From assembly GCF_032854445.1 (NCBI RefSeq), contig NC_088303.1, positions 12,965,501-13,029,500 on the forward strand: a stretch of DNA of 64,000 bases, read 5' to 3'. Source of the DNA: Liolophura sinensis. Taxonomy: Eukaryota > Mollusca > Polyplacophora > Chitonida > Chitonidae. This document shows positions 1-11,329 of the stretch, one piece after another. The notes below the pieces were generated by a model. It searched no databases. It saw only the letters and a program-made list of their open reading frames with translations, and was not told where the DNA came from. The position numbers were made by a program, and so were the translations under genes. The stretch's first letter is position 1; each line of letters begins with the position of its first letter.

Positions 1-648
1 GCAACGCCAGTAAAAGAAACATTTTCTAGTCTAAATTCCTCAGGAGTTTCGGTCTCCAGTGTCAAGTTTATGTTTTATACATGTACACCTTAGTTTGTGT
101 AGTGCTTTGCGTGGTGGCCAACAAACAGTACAACCCAGTAATCGTATAGTTGGGTGTGCGTGGGTTTGTTGGGGTGGGTCGTTGAGAGTATAAGCGGAAT
201 CTGTGCACACAAGTTTGTACTAAAGTAAAGGTTTACGGATTAGAGATTTCGGTCACAAACCTGATTAACTGGGCATATGACGTCATTAATCTTGTCCAGG
301 GATAGCCAAGTAATCCTTTAATCTGAACGAAGCTTACAGCTTTGCAGTACATGACCCGTGGGCCTAAGAGACGCCGGTGACACACGTCAGAACAAACAAT
401 GGCCCAGTCACCAGGGAGAAATCTTTCAAAATCTCTTCTCGCCAAGGGGAAATGAACTTCAATTATTCTTATTTGAGACATAAGCTGGAGTAAATCACCC
501 AAACTATGAGTTGATCAATGTTAAAATCTGCATCCATAGGCATACAAGTATGGACAAAACATAATTGTACCTTTCAATGTTCATAAGAATGTGTGTGGCT
601 AAGTAAAATCACAAAGAATAACGGTATTTTGGAATATTTTTGATTTTT
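1..648. other. No gene recognised
   Basis: This stretch holds only short chance ORFs, with no splice-flanked exon or recognisable protein motif. It lies downstream of the poly(A) signal of the small minus-strand ORF. Confidence 0.5.
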
Positions 649-649
649 C

Positions 650-655
650 TTTATT
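650..655 (-). promoter_or_regulatory. Poly(A) signal AATAAA for the small minus-strand ORF
   Basis: Read on the minus strand this is a canonical AATAAA hexamer. It lies about 75 bases past the stop codon of the 65-codon ORF at 731-928, a normal spacing for a short 3' UTR. It is the main reason to take that ORF seriously. Confidence 0.4.
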
Positions 656-730
656 ATTGTTTTATATTTTGCTTTTACATGTTACAAAACAGGTTATCCA
701 ACAGGCGTAATCTTCAAAACGTTCTCCGTT

Positions 731-928
731 TTACATCTGCATGTCTGACTCCTTCCGGTTAAGCTTGGGCACTTGTGACATAAGTTTCTGTTCCACGAAC
801 CTCTCGGCAGTTGACTTGGTTTTCAGTCGTTTTGATCGACGCGCCAGACGCTGCTCAACAGTGGGGATGGCGTACGGGGTCTCCTTCCGGTCATCACGGG
901 CTTGCTGCTTCTTACTGGCCTTTGACAT
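731..928 (-). CDS. Small basic hypothetical protein or last exon
   Basis: I do not recognise this protein. The ORF from the ATG at 928 encodes 65 residues. It is strongly basic and rich in K, R, Q and E, with a run reading PYAIPTVEQRLARRSKRLK near the middle and no hydrophobic segment. Its composition looks coding rather than random, and a canonical AATAAA follows the stop by about 75 bases. The frame stays open upstream of the ATG for a further 18 codons to the start of the longer ORF at 982. A possible splice acceptor (CTGTACAG) sits at about 953, so it may be the terminal exon of a larger minus-strand gene rather than a complete small gene. It lies about 8 kb beyond the 3' end of the TPPP-like gene on the same strand. 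No function is inferred. Confidence 0.4.
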   Translation of the reverse strand: MSKASKKQQARDDRKETPYAIPTVEQRLARRSKRLKTKSTAERFVEQKLMSQVPKLNRKESDMQM

Positions 929-1539
929 AATGAATACATACAACATGATGTGCTGTACAGCAGCAATAATATAACAACCCATATAAAATTTATGAACGTG
1001 TTACAAGTGAAACAGAAGACTACAACTGGGGGAGACCAGCTTGTCTTAATTAAGATTAGGCTACTCGTTTGTGCTAATCCAACTTCAGGCGATTTGTATT
1101 TGGGTGTGTTTTCCCACGGAAGGAATATTATCCAAATTGGGTATCGTATTAAAATCAAATAGCAAATAGTGGCTTATAGAATGTACAGTAAATAAATGTA
1201 AAATTCATGCTTTCAGAAGGATGAAAATCTCCAACTCATTCTGAAGGACCTATTGACACCAATCACAGAGTGCTGAACAACCCGACTGGGAAACTGAAGA
1301 GTAGCATCCTCACCAATCCCTATCCCCCCCCCCCACCCCCCTTACCATTCCCTTACCTCCAGATCGACCTGTGCGGTTTGGGCATTCTTCAACACACTTC
1401 CCGACCTCACCAACACCGGTACATACATGTAGAACGACATTCTGATGAGCTACTCGCCGACGGAGAGAAATCACATGCTGCAAGGAAAGGAGCAAACACA
1501 AACATTTTGAATTGTCATTAAAGATGCATGTAACTGACT
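929..1539. other. Unassigned spacer with a C-tract
   Basis: No gene is recognised. A poly-C tract (about 1325-1347) of pure and near-pure C is present. The 3' part grades into the 67-68 bp minisatellite. Confidence 0.5.
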
Positions 1540-2560
1540 GATATTGTCTGAGGCTGACTTTTTCTGACTGTGGCTGACTGTTCTGATCTCCCTGACTGAC
1601 TGATGCCAACTCTGAATGAGGTTGGCTGATTTTAAATGTGACTGACAGTTGTGATCTCCCTGACTGACTGATACCAACTCTGACTGAGGCTGGCTGATTT
1701 TGAATGTGACTGACTGTTCTGATCTCTTTGACTGACGGATACCAACTCTGACTGAGGCTGGCTGATTTTAAATGTGACTGACAGTTGTGATCTCCCTGAC
1801 TGACTGATACCAACTCTGACTGAGGCTGGCTGATTTTGAATGTGACTGACTGTTCTGATCTCCCTGACTGACTGATGCCAACTCTGACTGCGGTTGGCTG
1901 ATTTTAAATGTGACTGACAGCTGTGATCTCCCTGACTGACTGATACCAACTCTGACTGAGGCTGGCTGATTTTGATTGTGACTAACTGTTCTGATTTCCT
2001 TGACTGACTAATACCAACTCTGACTGAGGTTGGCTGATTTTGAATGTGACTGACTGTTCTGATCTCTCTGACTGACTGGTACCAACTCTGACTGAGGCTG
2101 GTTGATTTTGAATGTGACTAACTGTTCTGATCTCCCTGACTGACTGATACCAACTCTGACTGAGGCTGGCTGATTTTGAATGCTACTAACTATTCTGATC
2201 TCCTTGACTGACTAATACCAACTCTGACTGAGGCTGACTGGTTTTGAATGTGACTGACTGTTTTGGTCTCCCAGATAGACTGATACCAACTCTGACTGAG
2301 ACTGACTGATTTTGACGTGGCTGACAGTTCTGGTCTCACTGGTTGACTGGTACTATGACTGGTTCTAACTGATTTGGACTGTGACTGACTGTTAATGATC
2401 TCCCTGATTGACTGTGACTGACTGTTAATGGTCTCCCTGATTGACTGTGACTGACTGTTAACGGTCTCTCCGACCTACTGGTACTAACTTTGACCGAGGC
2501 TGACTGATTTTGACTTAGTCTGATTGCTCTGGTCTATATGGCTGATTGGTCTATATGGTT
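1540..2560. repeat. Minisatellite, 67-68 bp unit
   Basis: About 13 degenerate tandem copies of a unit built around ACCAACTCTGACTGAGG, GGCTGATTTTGAATGTGACT and TGTTCTGATCTCCCTGACTG. Two alternating variants (GACTGTTCTGATC and GACAGTTGTGATC) suggest an older dimeric higher-order unit. The 3' end decays into shorter TGACTG-rich repeats. Overlapping minus-strand ORFs of 68-167 codons are by-products: the unit is not a multiple of three, so frames rotate. Confidence 0.9.
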
Positions 2561-2618
2561 GATTGGGCTCTAACTTATCTATATGTGTTTCTCTTATCTC
2601 TTATCTGATTTAAACGCG

Positions 2619-2852
2619 TGGACCTCTGTGGCTGAGATGGTTAGCGCTCCAGCGCGGCACAATGATCCAGGAGCCTCTCACCGCGGTTGCTGTGAGTTTA
2701 AGTCCAGCTCATGCTGGTTTCCTCTCCAACTGCGGATGGTCACGGGTTTCCCCTTGGCTCTGCCCGGTTTCTTTCCACCATGATGCTGATCGCTGTACGT
2801 CATATAAGTGAAATATTCTTGAGTACGGCGTTAAACGTCAGTCAAATCAGAT
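2619..2852 (+). mobile_element. tRNA-derived SINE (family 1), near full length
   Basis: The head carries a tRNA-like A box (TGGCTGAGATGGTTAGCGC) and B box (GAGTTTAAGTCCAGC) for RNA polymerase III. Next come the body (GCGGATGGTC, TGGCTCTGCCCGG, CACCATGATGCTG) and the tail ATAAGTGAAATATTCTTGAG with GGCGTTAAACGTCAGTCAAA. It is the most complete copy of the main SINE in this window and follows closely after a minisatellite. The assignment as a tRNA-derived SINE rests on the boxes and on more than a dozen copies here; its mollusc-type identity comes from memory of similar elements. Confidence 0.8.
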
Positions 2853-3716
2853 GACTCAAACAGGCAAGGGGAGGTAATTTGGTCTTTGTATTTCCCAACA
2901 CTGTATGATCTGACGTACGCGTGCGTTTACTTACTTATGTTATCTTCACGGAAATAAAGCAGGCTTACACATCAGTCCCTTCCACAGGTTGTCTGGCCGC
3001 AATATCGCAATTCAGCATTTGATGGGAGCTGATTCAGTGAAAGCGCAAGTGCATATCGGCCATACGTGGTCCAACTGTCGGTATAGGCCTTCCTTACTTA
3101 TATGTACTCAACTCTGTGTTTACGCTATGCGATCTGCTTTCATAGATTGTTGAGATGAACATGACCTCTGCCGTCTTCAGCTCTTTGTTGTCAATTTATT
3201 ATGTATTGCTTAGGATGAGGATGAATTCCTACATATGCTCACAGTGTGCACCAGTGTATTCTTGTGGATTTACGTGGCTATGACCAAATCCTGTAGATTT
3301 ATACAGTCTGTAAAACTGTCGCGCGTATGAATATAGCACAGAGGTATAGGGTATTTTGGTTTATATAGTCGCTATTTTTTACGGCAGAGATTTTTCTGCT
3401 GACGTCGCTGGTCATGCACACCTTTTTATTCGGAGTGAGTACTTGCCAATTGCCTGTCTGAGCATGTGCGCTAGTTTCTCTATAAATAGAATGAACATAT
3501 GATCTAAAGCTCTGAATGTGTGGCCTAAACTATACTAACACTGATCTGGAAAGTGTCAATAATTATTAAAGCCCTCCCCGCCTTCAGACGGACTGTCACC
3601 CCACTCAACCCTTACTGGAATGTCCCCTCTCTCAGCCCCAATAACAGTCAGTTTAGATGAACTGGGATAGATGTATAGTGCATTGCTCCGCATGGGAGTT
3701 GTGTTAATAAAAGTAA
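2853..3716. other. No gene recognised
   Basis: Unique-looking sequence of mixed composition. No exon with convincing splice sites and no repeat was seen. Confidence 0.5.
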
Positions 3717-3805
3717 TAGAATGAATGAATGAGTGAATGAATAAGTGAATGAATGAGTGAATGAATGAATGAATGAATGAGTGAATGAATGAGTGAATGA
3801 ATGAG
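3717..3805. repeat. (TGAA)n microsatellite
   Basis: About 22 copies of TGAA with GTGA interruptions. It produces the spurious HSFIHSFIHS-like reading frames on the minus strand. Confidence 0.95.
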
Positions 3806-3865
3806 ATTTCACTCCACGTTGCCAACACGTCAGCCATATCTTGGCGATCCATTGTGGAAAGTGCT

Positions 3866-4370
3866 TAAGAGCTATACGTATAAGCCACCTCATCATTTCC
3901 TTTGTGTTATTATTCCTGAGTATAGTGTAAAACACCAATCAAATAAATAAATAAATAAATAAATAAATAAATCCTTTGAGTTATACGTAGAAGCCTTTTG
4001 TTACTAACTCATCATTTCCTTGGCGATATACGTATAAACCTTTTGCTACCAGCTCACCATTCCTTGATGGTATACGTATAAGCCTTTTGTTACCAGCTCA
4101 CCATTCCTTGGTGGTATACGTATAAGCCTTTTGCTACCAGCTCACCATTCCTTGATGGTATACGTATAAGCCTTTTGCTACCAGCTCACCATTCCTTGAT
4201 GGCATACGTACAAGTCTTTTGTTACCAACTTATCATTTCCTTGGCGGTATACGTATTTATTTTGTTATCAACTCATCATTTCCTGTTATACGTGTAAGTC
4301 TTTTGTTACCAACTCATCATTTCCATGGTGTTAAACCTGTTATCCCTTTGTCACCAACACATCATTTCCT
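3866..4370. repeat. Minisatellite, 44 bp unit, interrupted by a SINE tail
   Basis: Roughly ten copies of a 44-bp unit containing TATACGTATAAGCCTTTTG and CCAGCTCACCATTCCTTG. The first, degenerate copy (3866-3903) is separated from the rest by a SINE tail at 3904-3972, so the SINE fragment lies inside the array. Copies between about 4060 and 4220 are nearly identical; both edges are decayed. Confidence 0.9.
3904..3972 (+). mobile_element. SINE family 1, 3' tail fragment
   Basis: Only the family's 3' end is present: ATTCCTGAGTATAGTG, AACACCAATCAAATAAAT and a (AAAT)n tail. Copies of the 44-bp minisatellite flank it on both sides. Confidence 0.75.
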
Positions 4371-4675
4371 TGGTTTTTATGCTAATTTTAAAAATATAAA
4401 CGAGCTAGGTTTATCCGCTGAAGAGAGAAAGCATACATACATGATTATTGACAAATCGTAACAATTCCAACATATTGAATACAAAATAAAATTTATTACA
4501 CCCTCTAAATACATGACCCTCACGTACCCATTGTATATTTTTCGACTGAAATATTTCTATCATCAATGTAAATTTAACGTCTATATAGGCAGATTCTGAC
4601 AATCATTTCAAAGACAACTCTCCATTCATACTTTTTAGACCTAATACTCATTTTTATTTCGAAATATGACCCAAA
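4371..4675. other. A+T-rich spacer, no gene recognised
   Basis: Low-complexity A+T-rich sequence between the 44-bp array and the next SINE. Confidence 0.5.
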
Positions 4676-4865
4676 AGCCTCTCACCAATGCGGTCGCTGT
4701 GAGTTCAAGTCCAGCTCAGCCTGTCTTCCTCTCCGGCCGTACGTGGGAAGGCCTGCAGCAACCTGCGGATGGTCGTGGGTTTCCCCTGGGCTCTGCCCGG
4801 TTTCCTCCCACCATAATGCTGGCCGCCGTCGTATAAGTGAAATACTCTTGAATACGGCGTGAAAA
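4676..4865 (+). mobile_element. SINE family 1, 5'-truncated
   Basis: Starts inside the head (GCCTCTCACCAATGCGGTCG), keeps the B box (GAGTTCAAGTCCAGC) and the whole body (GGCCGTACGTGGGAAGG, CCTGCGGATGGTCGTGGG, CACCATAATGCTGG) to ATAAGTGAAATACTCTTG. It lacks the A box and the AAAT tail. Confidence 0.85.
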
Positions 4866-5479
4866 ATTTCGAAATTATATTCGGTTACCCACTGCCAGAA
4901 GTTAAATCGTTTATATATGCACATGACTTTCTTATTTCCCGTTTACAACTTACGTAAGTTTCAGACATGGTCCAGCTTAGCGTTATAGTCTTATAGACAA
5001 TGTAAACTACTTTGTTAAGTATAGGCTTACTTAATAGCTATTTGACACACTGGCTTTAAAAATTGGTTTCCCGAGAAATCCGATGCCATATCGATATCAT
5101 TTTGTGTGTCTTTTGTAATTCTGGTCAGAAACGAAGACATAGCGTTGTAAAGAGATCAAACATGTTGACATAGTTGAAATTCAGATCATCTTTGTTACAA
5201 GTGAAACACTAGTCTCTTCATGAGCAAGGCTGAATACCAAGACCGTTGTACCCGTGCAGAACATACGTTTCTTATGTTGGAAAGATGTTACGAAATTCTT
5301 AATTATTGGAATTAACGGTTGTACCATTTCCTCTCCATTCTGCTGATTAATTTTACCCTCTTCCAGCGAATGATAGGGTCTACATCAATAATACCCAGAG
5401 CTGAACTACCACGGCATGGGTAGCGAAAGGTATTCAGGCTTGGGGCTTAACGCTTTTGGGGAAGGTGACGCGTTCACTA
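4866..5479. other. No gene recognised
   Basis: Mixed-composition spacer. Short ORFs only, none with recognisable motifs. Confidence 0.5.
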
Positions 5480-5880
5480 AACCCGTGTGACCACCTTCAC
5501 TGAACTCACGTGACCAACATTGCTGGCGTGATGAAGTTAAGTAACTGTCTTTACTGGCCTGATATAGTTTCATGACCACATTAATAGACATGGGGAGACC
5601 TCGGGATCAAACCCGGGTCGGGTCATATAGTTATGTGACTGTTTTTTTTTTTCTCACATGATATAGTTACGTTACTGTCTTCACCGGCGTGATATAGTTA
5701 CACGATGGTCTCTACCGTCGTCATATATTTATGGGACTGTCTTTACTGGCGAGCTATAGTTTCGTGACTCTTTTAACTGCTGTGATATAAATTTAGTTAT
5801 GTGTCTTCACTAGAATGATATCGTTTCGCGAGTTTCTTTACTTTGTGATCTAGCTATGTGACCGCCTTTACTGGCGTGAC
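5480..5880. repeat. Degenerate minisatellite, about 40 bp unit
   Basis: Diverged repeats share GTGATATAGTTA, GTGACTGTCTTTACTGGCG and similar blocks. The array is interrupted at 5588-5625 by a fragment of SINE family 2. Confidence 0.65.
5588..5625 (+). mobile_element. SINE family 2, B-box fragment
   Basis: The short block CCTCGGGATCAAACCCGGGT followed by CGGGTCAT matches the B-box region of the longer family-2 copies at 37268 and 50012. It lies inside the degenerate 40-bp array. Confidence 0.6.
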
Positions 5881-7085
5881 AAATTTAGTCAAGGAAACCA
5901 CATAAAATATACCAATACATATATCTACAGGAACTTTTATTGTCAACACAATTTATTACAAGGGTACAAAAAATAAATATTCTAACAAACACCTATTTAA
6001 ATAGTCGTGATTTGGAAATGCCAATAACATATAGATCCTTTATACGGTTGGAAATATTGACACAATTATGTAAACAGTCTGATGTAAATCTGGAGTAAGA
6101 CATGGTTTGGTTATTCATGTGCGAGGAAGTTGTAAAGTTTCTACGTTGCATTTTAACATAGCACTCAATGTTTTCAATAATTGTATGTTTTAAACAGCTG
6201 AACATTCCACAAATAAAAACAATGGGGAACGACTGTTCGGTTTGGAGTTCTAAAATTGGAAGATAAAAATGTTGGTAAATGTGAAACCGTGCCATTAGAA
6301 AAAGCAATATATAAAAACATTAATTAATAACATAAAAATAGAATATAAGAATGTTTCTAAAATCCCCTTTAACCTGAATAAGACAGATACAGGAAACATA
6401 ACTATCTACATGGATATATTGCGATCAAAAAGTGTATATCAGTGTGTACTTTGAGGAATGCTAGAATGCTAGAAGTTAAAATCCAAAGAAAAAATCACGA
6501 AGCGTTAAAAATAATTTTTTTCTTCAATAAGTAAGTTTGGAATATTGTAAGCAGCCTTAACAATAAAAGAAAATATTGGAGATTATATTTGTTCGCTACA
6601 ATATTACATCATAATTACGATCAATTATTAAAACATAACACCTAAGAAATGTGGAGAGTTTGGTCCGCTGAGATCTCGGGGTAGTTCTCTTACCTTCCAG
6701 ATTGAAAACAAAGCAGAAAAACAGGAAAAGAATCTGAGAGTATCTTATATCTGAGTTAAGCAACGTTTATAATAGCGATCACCCAATATATGGTGAAGAC
6801 AATTTGTTACAGGTTGGTAACATTAAACATTACGAGAAAATTTCCGAATGGAAGGAAGTTAGTTTAAAATTTACAACTTTAAAAATTATATCAGCAGATT
6901 TTCCGAGGTATACTATTCTTACATCAATGTATTATTACTTTATTGATAGTAGAAATAGGGAAGATTTGCACTCGTATTCCAGCTTTAAAAGGCACTATAA
7001 TAAATCTCAAAAGAAAATAATCTCATAGCTTTTTGGATCAAATTATTAATTGTATGGTTCTTAACAATACAACTGGACAGAATGT
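5881..7085. other. A+T-rich stretch, no gene recognised
   Basis: Strongly A+T-rich. Short ORFs on both strands have the K/N/I/Y-rich composition expected by chance in such DNA. No splice-flanked exon was found. Confidence 0.5.
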
Positions 7086-7089
7086 TTGA

Positions 7090-7195
7090 TTCAATTAAGG
7101 ACGTTGTATATATGGGTCAAGGGCGCGGTGTATATGGGTCAAGGGCACGGTGTATATGAGTTAAGAACGCGGTATATATGGTTCAAGGGTCAAGG
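7090..7195. repeat. Short minisatellite, about 23 bp unit
   Basis: Four copies of a unit containing TATATGGGTCAAGGGCGCGG with small variations. Confidence 0.7.
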
Positions 7196-8937
7196 ACTCA
7201 GCAGGCCTATATTACGGCTCATTGACTCTGTAAGGTCAATTAGCAGGCAATTTACAGACACGAAGTCAATGGGAACACTTCTCCATACAAAAAGGTTGAA
7301 TTCTCGTCTGCGTTACGGCTATCTATAGGCCTACTCATGGTTTTTGACAGCAATAAACCCGTTCACTTACTTTTGACTAATGACAAACGTTTTTATTTTA
7401 CTCTGCGCTCAAGCTTATCCGAAATTCAAACAACCATGATTGACCAATAAGGAGGCTGAAGTGTAGGTCTCCTGATAAGGTAATTTAAATGAAAACATGT
7501 CATAAAATATGTTTTACCTATCAATATTAGCACAATGCTAAAGAAATGTGGACTATAGTCTATTTTCGCCACTTCTGCCTATGATATCACGACACACGCC
7601 ACAGTATCCTACACCTATGGTAGCATTATGTTTCAGAATAATACATAGATCTAAAACAGATAAGCTGATAACATATTAAACAGGTATCGTATATGAACTG
7701 TAGAACTTTAAAGATGAGAAACAACCCAAGGGGAGCGTTAAAAGCAAACCTTAGTGGAAAACAACACGACGAGGATGTAGCACAGCTAAAACATACAGCA
7801 ACTTTGCTAATATCTTATGGTTCACTACCTCGGGGACTTCAACATATCAGCAGGAATTTACACACCGAAGGTACGTGCAAAAGGAAACAGTTAGTCCGGA
7901 AAACAAGGCTCAGCTATAATGTTATTACTAACTTTCAATTATACATGTAGACTAATGCAAAAAGTCGGTCCCACCGCGGTTCAACGCACACGGCCAAATA
8001 TTTTTTGTCAGAATTTGTTTGTACAAAGGGCGCTGCCTTGAATCAAAAACAGTATTTCCCTAACAGATGTTCCGACGATCTAGCCTATAAATTTGATACA
8101 TTAACACTGACGAGTGCCTTGGACTTTGTCAACAACGCAATTGAGTTCACATCAACACCAGCGAAAATCACACGTTCACTAATACAAATAAAACATAGTA
8201 CTCTACAATCATTTCATATACCTATATGCCTAATAATTTATCTATATAACTATGACAAACACAGTGTTATTTATTCATGTATCTATTTACCAGCCGAAAA
8301 TACCACATGTAGGCTACGCGTAAAACGCATTAAAACACTAGGGTGATTTATATATAAAGCATATCCGAGGTACACATTACTCTAATTGCTCACGTGGTGT
8401 CGGAGTGACCTTTAGCGAATGTAGCTTAAGGCCAGACCAGGAGCACATACCAGACTATGGAATCCGACAGCCACGTGATCTGCCAAGCAGGTATACGTAT
8501 ACATTTCCTGGCAGGTGTTTGGATGAGGAATGGTGTAAAAATGGGGGGGGGGGAGGGGGGGGAAGAAATGGAAAATGTTCGGAAAATGTAAACTTTAGTG
8601 TTCTCTCTTCACCTTAGATACCCAATATAAATTTTCTTAGAGAGTTCATGCATCAATTCACTTTTTTTGTACCGCAAATTCGACATCAAACTTGTTTTTG
8701 CCAGCCGATGCATTGTGCAATTCCCACTCTGGTGTTACTGTGCATGGAAATATTTCAGGAATTTTTTGATAAATCGCCTCATAGCCGAAACTTTAACAGT
8801 TTCATAACAGGAAAAGGGACATGCATGCAAACTAAATTTTCTGAAAACATTATTTAAAACATTGGCACAAATATAATATTTTGTACATGGCAGCAGTGAT
8901 ACACGATACATATCTGGTCACGAAACTCTCGCAATTT
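7196..8937. other. No gene recognised; contains a G-tract
   Basis: No exon or repeat was recognised. Bases 8543-8562 are almost pure G (one A). The interval lies between the TPPP-like gene and the small basic ORF. Confidence 0.5.
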
Positions 8938-9089
8938 TCAGCGTACCCAACAGGCGGCAAGATGACTAAATCTGGAGGTATATATGGTAGTTGTAGGTTT
9001 CCAAGGTCGTACATGTTTGCAGAGATCCCACCACAGGACTGCCCCAGCCATTGACAGTCGGCTGTGTAGATGATGATGGTGATGATGTC

Positions 9090-11101
9090 CTACTGAGTCT
9101 CCGACGTATCTTCCTGCTTTTTGTCGTAGGTCCCCTTCTCCTTGTAGCCAGTAAACATAACCGGACTGTTCGGGCCTGTCCATGCGGCCGTCAATGCCTT
9201 TCCCCTTACCACTGTCATCAAACCTCTCTTTGTGAGACCCAGTGTACTTCGACGAGTCCGTCAAATGGTCCACCACATCTTTTCGGGCAGTTTTCTGATA
9301 AAACAACAATATACATATATATAATTTTTTCCCTTTTGTGTTTTATGACTAATTAAAAGTCATACCATTATAACACGGTTTATGGGTTTGAGGAAATTAA
9401 AAGTCGGGAAATTGGCTGGAATTTAGTGCCACGGTAGCTTGATAGCCCTTGCAATCTTATACATCGTAAACGCCGCGTAAAATTTTTTTTTTCAAATCTG
9501 TTTTTGATAGAGGTAAGTGAGTCAGTCGTTACACAAAGAGGTCATGACACAAAAGAAGTCATGTATTTAAACTATAACGGTAGCCTACCTGACAGCCAAT
9601 ACGGATATCTGACAACCCGGTTAGGCCTATGTATATGTTAAGTGCGCAGTCTAATTGACAACAGATATGGTTTTCTCACAAAGCGGCTATGTAAATATAC
9701 GTAATCTTCTTAACAACAGATACGCTCACATCACAAAAAATTTATTTATTTATTTATTTGATTGGTGTTATACGCCGCACCCGAGAATATTTCACTTATA
9801 CGACGGCGCCCAGCAATATGGTTGACGCAAACCGAACAGAGCCCGGGGCAAACCCACAACCATCCGCAGGTTGCTGACAGACCTACCCACATACGGCCGG
9901 TGAGGAAGCCAGCATGAACCGGACCTCACACAGAGGCTATGTATTTAAGTACTTTGTCTTCTTGACAACAGATTCGCTCACCTCACAAAGAGGCTATGTA
10001 TTTAAGTACTTTGTCTTCTTGACAACGAATACTTTTCTGTATTCACCTGACATTGGTGAGATTGCCGACTGCTGATGTCCAGCAAACTAATCGCTTACCG
10101 TCGTGCCTTGTGTTGAAGGTCCGGCAACTTTTGTAATTTTTTCCGAGATCTGCTCGACTGTCTGACCTCCCTTCTTCTTAGACAGCTCATCCAGTAATTT
10201 TTTGAATTCGTCAAAGTTAATTTCTCTGCAAAGAGTTGAACAATTGTAACTGAAGCAAACTTGCATTATTACACAATGACATATGGTGACGCATTTTTAC
10301 AGAAAAGGTGAATTATGAAAACGGAGTTCGAGATTAAAAAAATTAAGAAACAATGACTTTCTATATACTCATTATTATTCTTTTTGGCCAGGTAAAAAAG
10401 GAAGGGTTTAAATTTTACAATGAGGCGCCAGCAGCCATAATACAATATGTGATTATGGCCTATAGAACTATACCAGACGAGACAGTGATATATTGGATTA
10501 AAGATGATAAATTTTGAGGACAGGGTTTGTGTCGTACTAATATCATGGTTATTTAATAAAAAGGACATACACCTATTTTAAATAACGATGGGCCCAACAA
10601 AGAGGGAGTCTTGTTTTTGGTAAATTTGCTAAACTAAAACCTCAGGAGTTTATAGTAAACAAATGCACTACAAAATAACTGAATTACTTAAATCAGAATC
10701 TACAAACAAAGAACGACTTAGGCCCACTTTGAAGTAAGCAGTTACAATGCATGGGTACTACATTACGGGTCTGACCACAAAACGTCAGGTGGGAATGAAC
10801 AATAGACAAAGCAGGTGAAGCAAGAATTGCTTTAGCAAGAAAAGGTTAGGCCATTACTCATATTCTGTTTAAAATGATTAAATTGTTATTTCCCTTACTT
10901 TTGCGTCTTTTGTTTGACCTTACTAAAGGCGATATCTACGTCGGCACTGGTATATTTAGAGCCTGGGCCTGTGGTGACTTTTGCCTCTCTCAACATTTTG
11001 TTGCACGCTGAAGTTGTCATCGTAGTTTTAGTGGGATTTCCAAAGCGGCAGTACTTGTCGAACTGGCTCTTGAGGGTCACTCCTCCTCCTTCTGCACTCA
11101 T
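9090..11101 (-). CDS. Tubulin polymerization-promoting protein (TPPP/p25-alpha) family, apparent 1-base frameshift in last exon
   Basis: Three coding exons on the minus strand: 10899-11101, 10099-10225 and 9090-9294. Each junction has a GT donor or AG acceptor and the phases agree (2, then 0). TPPP proteins bind and bundle microtubules. Exon 1 starts at the ATG at 11101 and encodes the p25-alpha N-terminus ([21 protein letters not shown]). Exon 2 continues [13 protein letters not shown]. Exon 3 carries the family signature [20 protein letters not shown] and then QSGYV. After QSGYV the annotated frame runs on into an unrelated 50-residue tail. The frame one base over instead reads [11 protein letters not shown] and stops at 9090-9092, giving about 177 residues, close to vertebrate TPPP3 (176). 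An extra base in the three-A run at 9153-9155 would explain this. Intron 2 contains a SINE. A 5' UTR acceptor (TGTCTATTTCAG) lies at about 11139, so an upstream noncoding exon is likely. Confidence 0.85.
9640..10035. repeat. Short minisatellite, 57 bp unit, split by a SINE
   Basis: Copies of a 57-bp unit (AGAGGCTATGTATTTAAGTA, CTTGACAACAGATTCGCTCA) lie at about 9660-9737 and 9931-10035. SINE family 1 sits between them at 9738-9930. All of this is in intron 2 of the TPPP-like gene. Confidence 0.75.
9738..9930 (-). mobile_element. SINE family 1, minus orientation, in TPPP intron 2
   Basis: Starts on the plus strand with the (TTTA)n tail and TTGATTGGTGTTATACGCCG. It continues GAATATTTCACTTATACGAC, GAGCCCGGGGCAAACCCAC and CATCCGCAGGTTGCTG, and ends near AAGCCAGCATGAACCGGACC. 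The tRNA head is missing. It is nested between copies of a 57-bp tandem unit. Confidence 0.85.
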
Positions 11102-11169
11102 GATTGTTTTCCCTTACACGGGTTAAACCAGCTAACAGCTGAAATAGACAGAAATTTTCACAGACCACA

Positions 11170-11325
11170 TTTATTTATTTGATTCGTGTTTAAGGCCGTA
11201 TTCTAGTATATTTCACTTATACGACCGCGGCATTATGGTGGTAGAAAACCGGTCAGAGCCTGGGGGAAAACCACGATCATCCGTAGGTTGCTGGATGATC
11301 TGCCCATGTGCGGCAAGAGAAGAGT
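11170..11325 (-). mobile_element. SINE family 1, minus orientation, degenerate
   Basis: TTTATTTATTTGATTCGTG, TATATTTCACTTATACGACC, GGCATTATGGTGG and CATCCGTAGGTTGCTGG identify it. It lies just upstream of the TPPP-like start and abuts a family-2 SINE. Confidence 0.8.
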
Positions 11326-11329
11326 AAGT

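Noticed and set aside
1310..1949. Minus-strand ORFs of 167, 105 and 68 codons with shared sequence
   Set aside because: They are frame-rotated readings of the 67-68 bp minisatellite.
2619..2710. A functional tRNA gene
   Set aside because: The A and B boxes are tRNA-like but no cloverleaf with proper acceptor pairing is visible, and the sequence continues into a repeated SINE body.
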